Assembly: GCF_003052265.1 (NCBI RefSeq)
Contig: NZ_QANS01000001.1
Location: 806,384-870,383, forward strand
Direction: 5' to 3'
From: Stenotrophobium rhamnosiphilum
GTDB taxonomy: Bacteria; Pseudomonadota; Gammaproteobacteria; Nevskiales; Nevskiaceae
DNA: 64,000 nt
Shown: positions 24,820-33,922 of the stretch, piece after piece
How the letters are laid out: every line of letters starts with the position of its first letter
Position numbering within the stretch: the first letter of the stretch is position 1
Program-made: the position numbers and the translations under genes
Notes under the pieces: model-generated
Databases searched by the model: none
Told to the model about the DNA's origin: nothing
The model's input: only the letters and a program-made list of their open reading frames with translations

Positions 24820-26005
24820 AGTCGTCGATCAATATGACGTAGTCATCGTTGGCGGCGGTCTCGTCGGCGCGAGTCTCGTTGTTGCGCTTGCGCCATTGAA
24901 TTTGCGTGTGGCGTTGATCGAAGCATCGACTCCACCGCAGACTGGTCCTTCATGGGACGAGCGTTGCATCGCCATCAACGACGGCAGTCACCGCATCTTC
25001 GAAAGCCTGGGCGTTTGGCCCGCGCTACTCAGTGAAGCATCGCCCATTACCTCAACGCATATTTCTGAGCGCGGCCGCTTTGGCGTAGCGCGCTTTGCTG
25101 CCGTTGACGTGGGCCTGCCAGCGCTTGGTTACAACATTCCGTTTCGTCACATCGGCCAAACGCTTTGGCAGGCTGCGCAGAAAACTGCCGCTCGTTTGAT
25201 CTGCCCCGCGCGTTTGCAGGCGATGGAGCAGAGTGCGGATGCGGTGCAGTTGCTGCTAGATAGCGGCGAAAAAATTTCAACGCGATTGGTGGTTGCTGCC
25301 GACGGCGCGCAATCTGCCGTACGCAAACTGCTGGGTATTACAGCGCAGACGCAAGACTACAAACAGTCCGCCATCGTTACGGCAATTCGAGTCACCCGTC
25401 CGCACGGTGGCGTGGCGTATGAGCGCTTTACGCCCGGCGGCCCGATTGCCGTGTTGCCAAAACCAGACAACGCTTGCTCGCTGGTGTGGACGGTGCCGAG
25501 CGATCACGTTGAAGCGATGTTGGCTTGGAGTGATGCCGAATTCTTGAAGCAGGCTTACGAAACCTTCGGCGAGCGATTGGGCAATTTCAAAGAAATTGGT
25601 CGTCGTAATGCGTATCCGCTGACGCAGGTGATGAGTGCACAGCTCACTGCGCCACGCGTGATCTTTGCAGGCAATGCCGCGCAGTCGCTGCATCCGGTGG
25701 CGGCGCAAGGTTTTAATCTGGGACTGCGTGACGTTGCGACGGTTGCTGATGTGCTGGCGACTGCTGCTGATCCGGGCTCTGCCGAAACACTCGCTGAGTA
25801 CGAACGTCGTCGTAGCGATGATCGCGAGCGTGTTTCAGGATTTACGGACCGTCTGGTCCGCACCTTCTCTAATCGTGTGCCAGGCCTACGTGGTTTGCGT
25901 CATCTCGGTTTGCTCGCACTGGATCTCACGCCACCGTTGAAAGACGCCGTGATGCGCCAGAATCTTGGCCTCGGCGGTTTACCTTCGAAGTTCGCACGCG
26001 AATGA
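24809..26005 (+). CDS. ubiH: 2-octaprenyl-6-methoxyphenol hydroxylase UbiH
   Basis: FAD monooxygenase of ubiquinone synthesis (C1 hydroxylation). 398 residues from GTG 24809, which overlaps pepP by 11 bases. FAD motifs: DVVIVGGGLVGASLVVALA at the N-terminus, the DG motif VVAADGAQSAVRKLL, and AGNAAQSLHPVAAQGFNLGLRD, where the usual GD of the third motif reads GN. Peripheral membrane, part of the Ubi complex. Followed immediately by a paralogue. Confidence 0.93.
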   Translation: MQPEVVDQYDVVIVGGGLVGASLVVALAPLNLRVALIEASTPPQTGPSWDERCIAINDGSHRIFESLGVWPALLSEASPITSTHISERGRFGVARFAAVDVGLPALGYNIPFRHIGQTLWQAAQKTAARLICPARLQAMEQSADAVQLLLDSGEKISTRLVVAADGAQSAVRKLLGITAQTQDYKQSAIVTAIRVTRPHGGVAYERFTPGGPIAVLPKPDNACSLVWTVPSDHVEAMLAWSDAEFLKQAYETFGERLGNFKEIGRRNAYPLTQVMSAQLTAPRVIFAGNAAQSLHPVAAQGFNLGLRDVATVADVLATAADPGSAETLAEYERRRSDDRERVSGFTDRLVRTFSNRVPGLRGLRHLGLLALDLTPPLKDAVMRQNLGLGGLPSKFARE

Positions 26006-27156
26006 AGCATCAAGTCGCAGTCGTCGGTGGCGGTGTTGTCGGTGCAGCTTTAGCGCTGGCACTACATCGTGCAGGCATCGACACCGCTTTGATTGAACGC
26101 GGCGCAGCGCCCAAGCCTTATGACGCGTCGGATTACGATCTGCGTGTTTATGCATTGTCGCCAGCTTCAACACGTTTTCTGAATGAACTCGGCGTGTGGC
26201 CGCGCATTGCGCAGCAACGCGCCAGTGCCTATCAAGGCATGCGCATCTGGGACGAGCGTCCGGGTGAGGCTTTGCAATTCGAGGCTTCAGCCTTGGGCGT
26301 GGCACAACTCGGCCACATTGTTGAAAACAGTTTGCTGCTAGACGAATTGTGGAAAGCGTTGGCGTCGGTGCCGACTTACACAAAAGTCCAAATCACCGGC
26401 CTGCAATTAGATGACGATGCTGCACGCCTGCAATTGGATGATGGCCGAGAGATTTCTGCATCGCTGGTGATTGCTGCTGATGGCGCTGACTCACAGCTGC
26501 GTGATTGGGCGGGCATTGAATGCGTGCGTTGGTCGTATCCGCAAGAAGCCGTCGTCTGCCATGTTGAGACTGAACTGCCACACCGCGGCGTCGCGCGTCA
26601 GCGGTTCTTGCCCGGCGGACCGCTCGCGTTTCTGCCGTTGACCGATGGCCGCAGCTCTATCGTTTGGTCGGCGCAAGACGCCGAAGATTTATTGGAGTTG
26701 GACGAAGACGAGTTCCGCGCGCGTCTCGCGTTGGCGCTACAAAATGAGTTGGGCGCGATCACCGGCTGTACACGTCGCGTCGCATTCCCGCTGCGTCTGC
26801 TGCATGCACAAGACTATGCATTGCCTCGCTTCGCACTGGCTGGCGACGCTGCTCACGTGGTGCATCCCTTGGCCGGGCAGGGTGTGAACCTTGGCTTGGC
26901 TGATGCGGTTGTGATGGTCCGCGAGTTATCTGCCGCTCGCGAAGCTGGCCGTGACCTCGGCAGCCTGCGCCTGCTCAAGCGCTATGAGCGCGAGCGCAAA
27001 GCGGACAACCTCGACATGCTCGCCGTCACCGATGGTCTCAATCGCGCATTTGGATTGCGCACAGACAGTTGGGACAGCTTACGTAATCTCGGAATAAGTG
27101 CGGTCAACCGCATGACGCCGTTGAAGAATTTATTAATGCGGCGCGCGGTTGGCTAA
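26002..27156 (+). CDS. ubiI: UbiH/UbiI-family FAD-dependent hydroxylase
   Basis: Ubiquinone ring hydroxylase paralogous to the preceding gene; in E. coli the gene in this place is ubiI (visC, C5 hydroxylation). 384 residues. Motifs: VAVVGGGVVGAALALALHRAG, VIAADGADSQLRDWAG, and AGDAAHVVHPLAGQGVNLGL. ATG overlaps the ubiH stop by four bases. UbiI versus UbiF/UbiM cannot be told from motifs; the choice rests on gene order. Confidence 0.88.
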   Translation: MKHQVAVVGGGVVGAALALALHRAGIDTALIERGAAPKPYDASDYDLRVYALSPASTRFLNELGVWPRIAQQRASAYQGMRIWDERPGEALQFEASALGVAQLGHIVENSLLLDELWKALASVPTYTKVQITGLQLDDDAARLQLDDGREISASLVIAADGADSQLRDWAGIECVRWSYPQEAVVCHVETELPHRGVARQRFLPGGPLAFLPLTDGRSSIVWSAQDAEDLLELDEDEFRARLALALQNELGAITGCTRRVAFPLRLLHAQDYALPRFALAGDAAHVVHPLAGQGVNLGLADAVVMVRELSAAREAGRDLGSLRLLKRYERERKADNLDMLAVTDGLNRAFGLRTDSWDSLRNLGISAVNRMTPLKNLLMRRAVG

Positions 27157-27210
27157 ATATTGACCTGTCTCAAGTGCTTGAATTTGGATTTAAAACTTCC
27201 AGCCCGCAAC

Positions 27211-27240
27211 TTGAAAGGTTAAGATGGCGCCAGTTGTATT
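27211..27240 (+). promoter_or_regulatory. Probable promoter of the gcv operon
   Basis: TTGAAA (27211-27216), 18-base spacer, TGTATT (27235-27240). Transcription would begin a few bases before the first glycine aptamer, which is where the promoter should be. Hexamers are only partly consensus. Confidence 0.4.
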
Positions 27241-27253
27241 TGTAAACACAGTA

Positions 27254-27430
27254 CCGCGCGAGAAACCACCTTCAATGGTGGGGCCGAAGGCGCAAACCGC
27301 TCGGAATCGCTCAGGCAAAAGGAGCGCGGTGCTGTAGTAAAACTCTGGAGAGCGCTCGCCAAAACGAGCCACCGACGAGGCAGAAGCGGGTTACACCGCT
27401 TTCGAACTTTCAGGTCCAAGGACAGAGGAG
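27254..27430 (+). ncRNA. Tandem glycine riboswitch
   Basis: Two glycine aptamers in series in the leader of gcvT. Aptamer 1 (about 27254-27332) has GCGCGAGAAA, the conserved GCCGAAGGCGCAA, then CGCTCAGGCAAAAGGAGCG. A short linker with GTAAAACTCTGGAGAG opens aptamer 2 (about 27343-27430), which has CCACCGACGAGGCAGAAG, then CTTTCAGGTCCAAGGACAGAG. These are the known core signatures of the glycine class. Glycine binding normally switches on gcv expression. The second aptamer ends about 35 bases before the gcvT ATG; no clear terminator stem is visible, so control may act on translation or through the distal P1 pairing. Confidence 0.93.
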
Positions 27431-27465
27431 CGGTTTTCGCAAACCTTCATTAACGCGGGAACCGT

Positions 27466-28548
27466 ATGCTTAAAAAAACTGCATTGCACGCTGAGCACGT
27501 CCGTTTGGGCGCTCGTCTGGTCGATTTCGCTGGTTGGGAAATGCCGATCCAGTACCAGTCTCAGCTTGATGAACACCACGCTGTGCGCGCTGGCGCTGGC
27601 ATGTTCGACGTGGCGCATATGTCCGCCGTTGATCTGCACGGCCCGCGCACCCGCGAATTCCTGCGCAAGCTTCTGGCCAATGATGTCGCCAAGCTGACCG
27701 CGCCGGGCAAAGCCCTTTACTCCTGCATGCTGCGTGAAGACGCCGGCATCATCGATGACTTGATTGCCTACTTCATTAATGAAGACTGGTTCCGTCTCGT
27801 TGTTAACGCAGGCACCACCGAAAAAGATTTGGCTTGGATCAGTCAGCAGGCTGCCGCTTTCGGCGTGAGCGTGAAATACCGTGATGACCTCGGCATTGTT
27901 GCCGTACAAGGTCCAGAGGCCCGCGACAAAGTCATCAAACAATTACCGTCGGAACTCGCAGCTGCGGCACAGGCTGTTGGCGTTTTCCAAGCCGTGTACG
28001 CAGGCGACTGGTTTGTTGGCCGCACCGGCTACACCGGCGAAGACGGCTTTGAATTGATGCTGCCGCATGCTGATCTCGTGAAGCTCTGGCAGAAATTGGA
28101 AGCTGATGGCGTTCGTGCTTGCGGCCTCGGCGCGCGCGACACGCTGCGTCTCGAAGCAGGCATGAACCTGTATGGTCAGGACATGGATGAATCCAAGCAT
28201 CCCTTGGAATCTGGCTTGGGTTGGACCATCGGCTGGGATCCAGCAGATCGCGACTTCATCGGCCGCACCGCGCTCAGCGCGCTGCGTGGCAAGTCGCCGC
28301 AAAAATTTGTATCACTCGTATTGGAAGGCCGCGGTGTCGTCCGCGCGCACATGAAAGTGCGCTTCGCCAACGGCGCAGAAGGTGAAACCACCAGCGGTGG
28401 TTTTGCGCCGACCATGAAGAGCTCGATTGCCTTTGCTCGCGTTGATGCGAAAGCCGAAGGTGCATGCGAAGTTGAAATACGTGGGCAATGGGTCGCGGCC
28501 AAACTGGTCAAAGCGCCTTTTGTTCGTAACGGTAAAGTTCTAGTTTAA
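27466..28548 (+). CDS. gcvT: Glycine cleavage system T protein (aminomethyltransferase)
   Basis: Transfers the methylene carbon from lipoyl-bound aminomethyl to tetrahydrofolate, releasing ammonia. 360 residues. N-terminal [26 protein letters not shown], folate-binding fold with [14 protein letters not shown], and [21 protein letters not shown]-terminal barrel domain has [14 protein letters not shown]. First gene after the glycine riboswitch, followed by gcvH after 34 bases. Confidence 0.97.
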   Translation: MLKKTALHAEHVRLGARLVDFAGWEMPIQYQSQLDEHHAVRAGAGMFDVAHMSAVDLHGPRTREFLRKLLANDVAKLTAPGKALYSCMLREDAGIIDDLIAYFINEDWFRLVVNAGTTEKDLAWISQQAAAFGVSVKYRDDLGIVAVQGPEARDKVIKQLPSELAAAAQAVGVFQAVYAGDWFVGRTGYTGEDGFELMLPHADLVKLWQKLEADGVRACGLGARDTLRLEAGMNLYGQDMDESKHPLESGLGWTIGWDPADRDFIGRTALSALRGKSPQKFVSLVLEGRGVVRAHMKVRFANGAEGETTSGGFAPTMKSSIAFARVDAKAEGACEVEIRGQWVAAKLVKAPFVRNGKVLV

Positions 28549-28582
28549 TTTTTCACTCGATATTCGATTCAAGGAGACAAAA

Positions 28583-28975
28583 ATGAGCAATGTTCCTGCA
28601 GGCCTCAAGTACGTAAAAAGCCACGAGTGGATCAAGAAACTCGCTGACGGCACCGTCGTGATCGGCATCACCGACCACGCACAGAACGCTTTGGGCGATC
28701 TGGTGTTTGTTGAAGTGCCTAAGGTTGGCCGCAAGCTGGCTGCGAATGAATCCTGCGCGGTTGTTGAATCGGTGAAAGCCGCCTCCGACGTCTATGCGCC
28801 GATTGCTGGCGAAGTGACCGAAGCCAACGGCGCGCTCAACAACACGCCAGAAATCCTCAACTCCGATCCGTATGAAGCTGGTTGGATGTGGAAGATGAAG
28901 CCAAACAACATTGCTGACGTTGATGCACTGCTCGACGCAGCGGGTTATCAGCAGCTGATTGACGAACTGAATTGA
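28583..28975 (+). CDS. gcvH: Glycine cleavage system H protein
   Basis: Lipoyl carrier that shuttles the aminomethyl group between P, T and L proteins. 130 residues. Lipoyl-lysine is K65 in the [12 protein letters not shown] motif; YVKSHEWIK and [13 protein letters not shown] are also typical. A strong AAGGAG is in front. Eight bases separate it from gcvPA. Confidence 0.98.
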   Translation: MSNVPAGLKYVKSHEWIKKLADGTVVIGITDHAQNALGDLVFVEVPKVGRKLAANESCAVVESVKAASDVYAPIAGEVTEANGALNNTPEILNSDPYEAGWMWKMKPNNIADVDALLDAAGYQQLIDELN

Positions 28976-28983
28976 GATAAAGC

Positions 28984-30342
28984 ATGCCGTTTATTCCTCA
29001 CACGGAAACCGATGTCCGCGACATGCTCGCGGCAATTGGTGCCAAGAAAATTGATGATCTGTTCGACGAGATTCCTCTCGAACTGCGCAGTGGCAAGTTG
29101 GATAAAATTCCAGAAGGCCTGCCAGAAATGGAAGTCGCCGCGATCCTGTCCGAGCGCGCTCATCTGGACGCTGTTGGCCTGAACTTCATCGGTGCTGGTG
29201 CTTACGAGCATCACATTCCAGCAGCGGTGTGGCAGATCACTACGCGCGGTGAGTTCTATTCGGCATACACGCCGTATCAGGCAGAAGCGAGCCAAGGCAC
29301 GCTGCAAGTTCTGTATGAATTCCAGAGCATGATGACGGCGCTGACGGGCATGGATGTTTCCAATGCCTCGATGTACGACGGCGCCTCTGCACTGGGCGAA
29401 GCACTGCTGATGGCCGTGCGCTCGAACAAGCAGAACGACTCCGGCCGCATCTTGATGCCGAAGACCGTGCATCCGTTTTACAAGGAAGTCGTCACGTCGA
29501 CGACGCATGCACAAGGTCTGCGTCAGATTGAACTCGCTTACTGCCCTAAAGAAGGCAAGACGCTGCTTGAATCGCTGAAAGAACACGAAGGACAGGGCAT
29601 CACCGCCGTCGTCATTCAGCAGCCGAACTTCTTCGGCACGCTGGAAGACGTCGATGCGATCACCGATTGGGCGCACGCACAGGGCGCACTTGTGGTTGCT
29701 GTCGTCAACCCAACTTCACTCGCGCTGCTCAAGCCGCCGAGCCAGTGGGGCGCGAAGGGTGCAGACATCGTTTGCGGTGAAGGCCAGCCTCTCGGCGCGC
29801 CACTCGCATCCGGTGGTCCTTACTTCGGCTTCCTCACCACGAAGATGGAATTCGTGCGTCAGATGCCGGGCCGTATTGTCGGTCGTACGCTGGATCTCGA
29901 CGGCAAGCCAGGCTTCTCACTGACGCTGCAGGCGCGTGAGCAGCACATCCGTCGTTCGAAGGCGACTTCGAACATCTGCACCAACCAAGGTTTGTTGGTG
30001 ACTGCGGCGACGATCTACATGTCGCTCGTCGGTCCAGAAGGTTTGGCACGTGTGGCTTCGGCCAGCATCGCCAACACCGGCAAGTTGGTTGCTGCGTTGG
30101 CGGCGGTTCCTGGCGTGAGCGTTGCGTTTAGCGGCGCACGTTTCCATGAAGCAGTCATCAAGTTGCCAGAGTCTGCTGCTGAAGTACTGCCGAAGTTGGC
30201 AGCACTCGGAATCCTCGGTGGTTTCGATCTTTCACGTCACTACCCAGAGTTGGGCAATGCTGTGTTGGTGTGTGCGACAGAAACGAAGACAGATACTCAA
30301 ATCAAGCGCTACGCCGAAGCACTGAAACAAGTGCTGGCATAA
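28984..30342 (+). CDS. gcvPA: Glycine dehydrogenase (decarboxylating) subunit 1
   Basis: Alpha half of the split P protein, which with GcvPB decarboxylates glycine. 452 residues, standard for GcvPA. Motifs: [74 protein letters not shown] and [11 protein letters not shown]. The E. coli-type single gcvP is not used here. Unusually it is separated from gcvPB by tpx. Confidence 0.96.
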   Translation: MPFIPHTETDVRDMLAAIGAKKIDDLFDEIPLELRSGKLDKIPEGLPEMEVAAILSERAHLDAVGLNFIGAGAYEHHIPAAVWQITTRGEFYSAYTPYQAEASQGTLQVLYEFQSMMTALTGMDVSNASMYDGASALGEALLMAVRSNKQNDSGRILMPKTVHPFYKEVVTSTTHAQGLRQIELAYCPKEGKTLLESLKEHEGQGITAVVIQQPNFFGTLEDVDAITDWAHAQGALVVAVVNPTSLALLKPPSQWGAKGADIVCGEGQPLGAPLASGGPYFGFLTTKMEFVRQMPGRIVGRTLDLDGKPGFSLTLQAREQHIRRSKATSNICTNQGLLVTAATIYMSLVGPEGLARVASASIANTGKLVAALAAVPGVSVAFSGARFHEAVIKLPESAAEVLPKLAALGILGGFDLSRHYPELGNAVLVCATETKTDTQIKRYAEALKQVLA

Positions 30343-30355
30343 ATCGGAGAAGACC

Positions 30356-30856
30356 ATGGCTACGATTACGTTGAAAGGCAATCCAATTCAAACCAGTGGC
30401 GACCTGCCAGCAAAAGGCGCGGCTGCACCTGGTTTCCGTTTGGTTGGCGCTGACCTGAAAGATGTCTCGCTACACGATTACGTCGGCAAGAAAAAAATCC
30501 TCAACATTTTTCCTTCCGTTGATACGCCGACCTGCGCGACCTCGGTTCGCAAGTTCAATCAGAGCGCATCACAGCTTAAAGATGCAGTTGTTCTGTGCAT
30601 CTCTGCTGACCTGCCGTTTGCGCAGAAGCGTTTCTGCGGCGCAGAAGGTTTGGACAATGTGGTGACGCTGTCGACGATGCGCGGTCATTCCTTCTCGAAG
30701 GACTACGGCGTGCTGATCGAAACCGGCCCGCTCGCAGGTTTGGCTGCACGTTCGGTTGTTGTTCTGAATGAGGACAACGAAGTGCTGTATTCCGAACTGG
30801 TTAAAGAAATCGCTGAAGAACCCAATTACGAAGCTGCTCTGAAGGCAGCTGCGTAA
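30356..30856 (+). CDS. tpx: Thiol peroxidase (atypical 2-Cys peroxiredoxin)
   Basis: Thioredoxin-dependent reduction of lipid and hydrogen peroxides. 166 residues. Peroxidatic C60 in [13 protein letters not shown] and resolving C94 in QKRFCGAEG, as in E. coli Tpx; N-terminal [15 protein letters not shown] is family-typical. It begins 13 bases after gcvPA, has its own ribosome-binding site (GGAGAAGACC), and lies between the two genes for the glycine decarboxylase subunits. It is therefore likely to be transcribed under the glycine riboswitch. Confidence 0.96.
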   Translation: MATITLKGNPIQTSGDLPAKGAAAPGFRLVGADLKDVSLHDYVGKKKILNIFPSVDTPTCATSVRKFNQSASQLKDAVVLCISADLPFAQKRFCGAEGLDNVVTLSTMRGHSFSKDYGVLIETGPLAGLAARSVVVLNEDNEVLYSELVKEIAEEPNYEAALKAAA

Positions 30857-30865
30857 GCAATTTGT

Positions 30866-30920
30866 GTAGGAGCGCCTCTTAGGCGCGATGGCGCTAATCG
30901 CGCCTAAGAGGCGCTCCTAC
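30866..30920. repeat. Inverted repeat, GTAGGAGCGCCTC type
   Basis: Arms GTAGGAGCGCCTCTTAGGCGCG and CGCGCCTAAGAGGCGCTCCTAC (22 bases each, apparently perfect; 30866-30887 and 30899-30920), loop about 11 bases. It is of the REP type seen in many gammaproteobacteria. It sits between tpx and gcvPB inside the operon and could attenuate transcription or protect upstream mRNA. Confidence 0.88.
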
Positions 30921-30946
30921 AAGACGAATAAATTAGTGAATAAACC

Positions 30947-32419
30947 ATGACTGAAAAACTGATTTTTGAACACTCACGTGCGACTCGCACGGCAACGGCG
31001 CAGATGCCTTCTGCTGCAGTAGATGTTTCGGCGATCCCGGAACATCTGCGTCGCAAAGACAAGCCGATGTTGCCGGAAGTCTCCGAAATGCAGGCCGTGC
31101 GTCACTACACGCGTCTGTCGCAGAAGAACTTCTCGATCGACACGCACTTCTATCCGCTGGGTTCGTGCACGATGAAGTACAACCCGCGCGCTTGTAACTC
31201 GCTGGCGATGTTGCCGGAGTTCCTCGCACGTCATCCTTTTGCGCCGGCATCGCATAGCCAGGGTTTCCTGTCTTGCATGTACGACCTGCAAGAGATCCTG
31301 AAAGAAGTTACCGGCATGGCTGGTGTCTCGCTCACGCCAATGGCGGGTGCACAGGGTGAATTTGCTGGCGTCGCCATGATCAACGCCTATCACAAGGCAC
31401 GTGGTGATTCGGCACGTACGGAAATTCTTGTTCCTGACGCAGCACACGGCACCAACCCTGCAACGGCAGTCATGCTCGGTTGCAGCGTGCGCGAGATTCC
31501 AACGAATGCCGATGGCGACGTTGATATCGAAGCGCTGAAGGCTGCTGTCGGTCCGCAGACCGCAGGCATCATGCTGACCAACCCGTCGACGCTCGGCGTG
31601 TTTGAACGCAACATCAAGAAAATCGCTGAGATCGTGCATCAGGCCGGTGGCCTTTTGTATTACGACGGAGCCAACCTCAACGCCATTCTCGGCAAGGTTC
31701 GCCCGGGCGATATGGGCTTCGACGTGATTCACATGAACTTGCACAAGACTTTCTCGACGCCACACGGCGGCGGTGGTCCGGGTGCGGGTGCGGTGGGCGT
31801 GTCCAAGCGCTTGCTGCCATTCATGCCAATTCCTGTAGTTGGCAAGGAAGGCGACAGCTATCGCTGGCTCGATGAAAACGATTTGCCACAAAGCATTGGT
31901 CGTCTGTCTGCATTCATGGGTAACGCTGGCGTGTTGCTTCGTGCATACATCTACGCTCGCTTGCTGGGTCGCGAAGGCATGCATCGCGTTGCTGAGTTCG
32001 CAACGCTCAACGCCAACTATCTGCAGGCTCGTCTGAGCGAGAAGGGCTTTGATCTGGCGTTCCCGAAACGCCGCGCAAGCCACGAGTTCATCATTACGCT
32101 GAAGCGTCAGAAGAAAGAAATTGAACTGACGGCGACCGACGTTGCCAAACGCTTGCTCGATTACGGCTTCCACGCACCGACGATTTACTTCCCGCTGCTG
32201 GTGCCGGAATGCTTGTTGATTGAGCCGACCGAAACCGAAGACAAGGAAACGCTGGATAGCTTCATTGAAGCGCTGTGCGCGATTTATGAAGAAGCCAAGA
32301 AAGACGTTGCCTATGTAAAGGGCGCGCCTTATACGATGCCAGTGCGCCGCTTGGATGACGTGCGTGCTGTGCGTCAGCTTGATGTTCGTTGGAATCAACC
32401 GGCGCAGACCCATGGCTGA
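30947..32419 (+). CDS. gcvPB: Glycine dehydrogenase (decarboxylating) subunit 2
   Basis: Beta half of the P protein, holding the PLP lysine in [18 protein letters not shown]. 490 residues, normal. Other motifs: [22 protein letters not shown] (split at the conserved Gly), [26 protein letters not shown], and [10 protein letters not shown]. The gap to tpx (90 bases) contains a REP-like hairpin. Its stop overlaps the start of dgkA. Confidence 0.97.
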   Translation: MTEKLIFEHSRATRTATAQMPSAAVDVSAIPEHLRRKDKPMLPEVSEMQAVRHYTRLSQKNFSIDTHFYPLGSCTMKYNPRACNSLAMLPEFLARHPFAPASHSQGFLSCMYDLQEILKEVTGMAGVSLTPMAGAQGEFAGVAMINAYHKARGDSARTEILVPDAAHGTNPATAVMLGCSVREIPTNADGDVDIEALKAAVGPQTAGIMLTNPSTLGVFERNIKKIAEIVHQAGGLLYYDGANLNAILGKVRPGDMGFDVIHMNLHKTFSTPHGGGGPGAGAVGVSKRLLPFMPIPVVGKEGDSYRWLDENDLPQSIGRLSAFMGNAGVLLRAYIYARLLGREGMHRVAEFATLNANYLQARLSEKGFDLAFPKRRASHEFIITLKRQKKEIELTATDVAKRLLDYGFHAPTIYFPLLVPECLLIEPTETEDKETLDSFIEALCAIYEEAKKDVAYVKGAPYTMPVRRLDDVRAVRQLDVRWNQPAQTHG

Positions 32420-32771
32420 TGGAATGAAAGGTCTGCCGAGACTGTTCCGTGCGACGAAGGTGTCGTACATCGGTCTCGGTTGGGCGCTGCGTGAAGAAGA
32501 AGCTTTCCGTATCGAAGCGATATTGTGTCTGCTTATGGTGCCGCTGGCTGTGTGGCTTGGCGACAGCGGCATTGAACGCGCGATCATGATCATGAGTCTG
32601 TTCTGTGTAGTGATCACCGAACTGCTCAACACCGCTGTAGAAGTCGTGGTCGATCGCATTGGTCTTGAGCGTCACGAGTTGTCTGGACGTGCGAAGGATC
32701 TTGGTTCTGCCGCCGTACATCTTTCGCTGGTACAGGTTCCCGTGGTTTGGGGCTTGGTGCTGTTTAGCTAA
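32412..32771 (+). CDS. dgkA: Diacylglycerol kinase
   Basis: Small integral inner-membrane kinase recycling diacylglycerol to phosphatidate. 119 residues with three membrane helices. Motifs: [15 protein letters not shown] (conserved Glu), and [19 protein letters not shown], the active-site signature. ATG 32412 overlaps gcvPB by eight bases; a second ATG four codons on is possible. Position suggests co-transcription with gcv genes, though function is unrelated. Confidence 0.94.
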   Translation: MADGMKGLPRLFRATKVSYIGLGWALREEEAFRIEAILCLLMVPLAVWLGDSGIERAIMIMSLFCVVITELLNTAVEVVVDRIGLERHELSGRAKDLGSAAVHLSLVQVPVVWGLVLFS

Positions 32772-32825
32772 AAAGCAAAACGTCGCTGCAACGAAATGCA
32801 GCGGCACAAAAATATGGAGTGAGTG

Positions 32826-33758
32826 ATGTCTGCATTGATTAGCGGTTCTTTCGCGTTCGACACCATCATGGTGTTTCCGGGCCAGTTCAAGAACGAGATT
32901 CTTCCGGACAAGGTGCACATTCTGAATGTCGCCTTCCTTGTGCCGCAGCTGCGTCGTGAGTTCGGCGGCACCGCCGGCAACATCGCGTATGCATTGCATC
33001 TGCTCGGTGGTGACGCACTGCCAATGGGCACGGTCGGCAATGATTTCGATCGTTACACCGCTTGGCTCGATAAGAACGGCATCAATCGCAAGTACATCAA
33101 AACGATTGCAGACGCTTACACCGCGCAGGCTTACATCACGACGGATCTGGACGACAACCAGATCACCGCTTTCCATCCGGGCGCGATGAATTTTGCGCAC
33201 ACGCAGGATGTTGTGACCAAGGGCATCAAGGTTGGCACGGTTTCTCCAGATGGTCGTGACGGCATGTTGCTGCACGCGAAGCAATTCGCAGAAGCCAATA
33301 TTCCTTTCCTGTTTGATCCGGGTCAGGGCTTGCCGATGTTCAGCGGCGATGAGCTGAAAGCGTTCATCGAACAGGCCAGCTACTTGGCTGTGAACGATTA
33401 CGAATCCGAAATCGTGATGGAACGCACCGGCTGGTCGCTGAAGCAGATTGCAGATCGTCTCGATGCATTGATCGTGACGCGCGGTGGCAAGGGCTCGCAG
33501 ATTTACAGCAAGGGCAAGATGCAGGAAGTCGCTTGCGCTAAAGCAGATTCACTCGCTGATCCTACGGGCTGCGGCGACGCATATCGTGGCGGTCTGCTGT
33601 ACGGTTTGGACAAGGGCATGGATTGGGAAACCACCGGCCGTATCGCTGCTCTGATGGGCGCGTACAACATTGAACGTCCGGGCACGCAGAACTACAGCTT
33701 TACGCAGGCCTCGTTCCGCGAACGCTTCAAGAAAGAATTCCGCTACGACCTCGCTTAA
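32826..33758 (+). CDS. PfkB-family carbohydrate/adenosine kinase
   Basis: 310 residues from ATG 32826, with GGAGTGA seven bases upstream. PfkB fold: substrate motif FGGTAGNIAYALHLLGG, the hinge AYTAQAYITTDLDDNQ, AVNDYESEI, VTRGGKGSQIY and the catalytic DPTGCGDAYRGGLLYG (Asp base). Close to bacterial proteins annotated as adenosine kinase or ribokinase-like sugar kinase; adenosine is my best guess. Separate ribosome-binding site and a 54-base gap from dgkA. Confidence 0.88.
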   Translation: MSALISGSFAFDTIMVFPGQFKNEILPDKVHILNVAFLVPQLRREFGGTAGNIAYALHLLGGDALPMGTVGNDFDRYTAWLDKNGINRKYIKTIADAYTAQAYITTDLDDNQITAFHPGAMNFAHTQDVVTKGIKVGTVSPDGRDGMLLHAKQFAEANIPFLFDPGQGLPMFSGDELKAFIEQASYLAVNDYESEIVMERTGWSLKQIADRLDALIVTRGGKGSQIYSKGKMQEVACAKADSLADPTGCGDAYRGGLLYGLDKGMDWETTGRIAALMGAYNIERPGTQNYSFTQASFRERFKKEFRYDLA

Positions 33759-33787
33759 GTAAGCGCAATGCAGTTTAAAAATGCTCT

Positions 33788-33871
33788 GTCATTCCCGCGC
33801 AGGCGGGAATCCAGTTTTTGCACTCTCAGCAAGTTTTAGAACAACTGGATTCCCGCCTACGCGGGAATGAC
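33788..33871. repeat. Inverted repeat, GTCATTCCCGC type
   Basis: Arms GTCATTCCCGCGCAGGCGGG and CCCGCCTACGCGGGAATGAC, each extending inward through AATCCAGTT / AACTGGATT, loop about 26 bases. Each arm also contains its own short dyad (CCCGC...GCGGG). It is a widely dispersed proteobacterial repeat type. Lies in the 164-base gap after the PfkB kinase. Confidence 0.88.
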
Positions 33872-33922
33872 GATTTAGCAGATTTGCTTTAAAACCTGCA
33901 CCAAATTTATTCGGGAGCCGAC

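Noticed and set aside
30974..32659. 561-codon open frame on the minus strand opposite gcvPB
   Set aside because: It is the antisense shadow of gcvPB and dgkA, whose codon bias keeps the opposite frame open; the translation has no recognisable family features.
32262..33284. 340-codon minus-strand frame across dgkA and the PfkB kinase
   Set aside because: Opposes two well-supported genes and crosses their intergenic gap; no family features.
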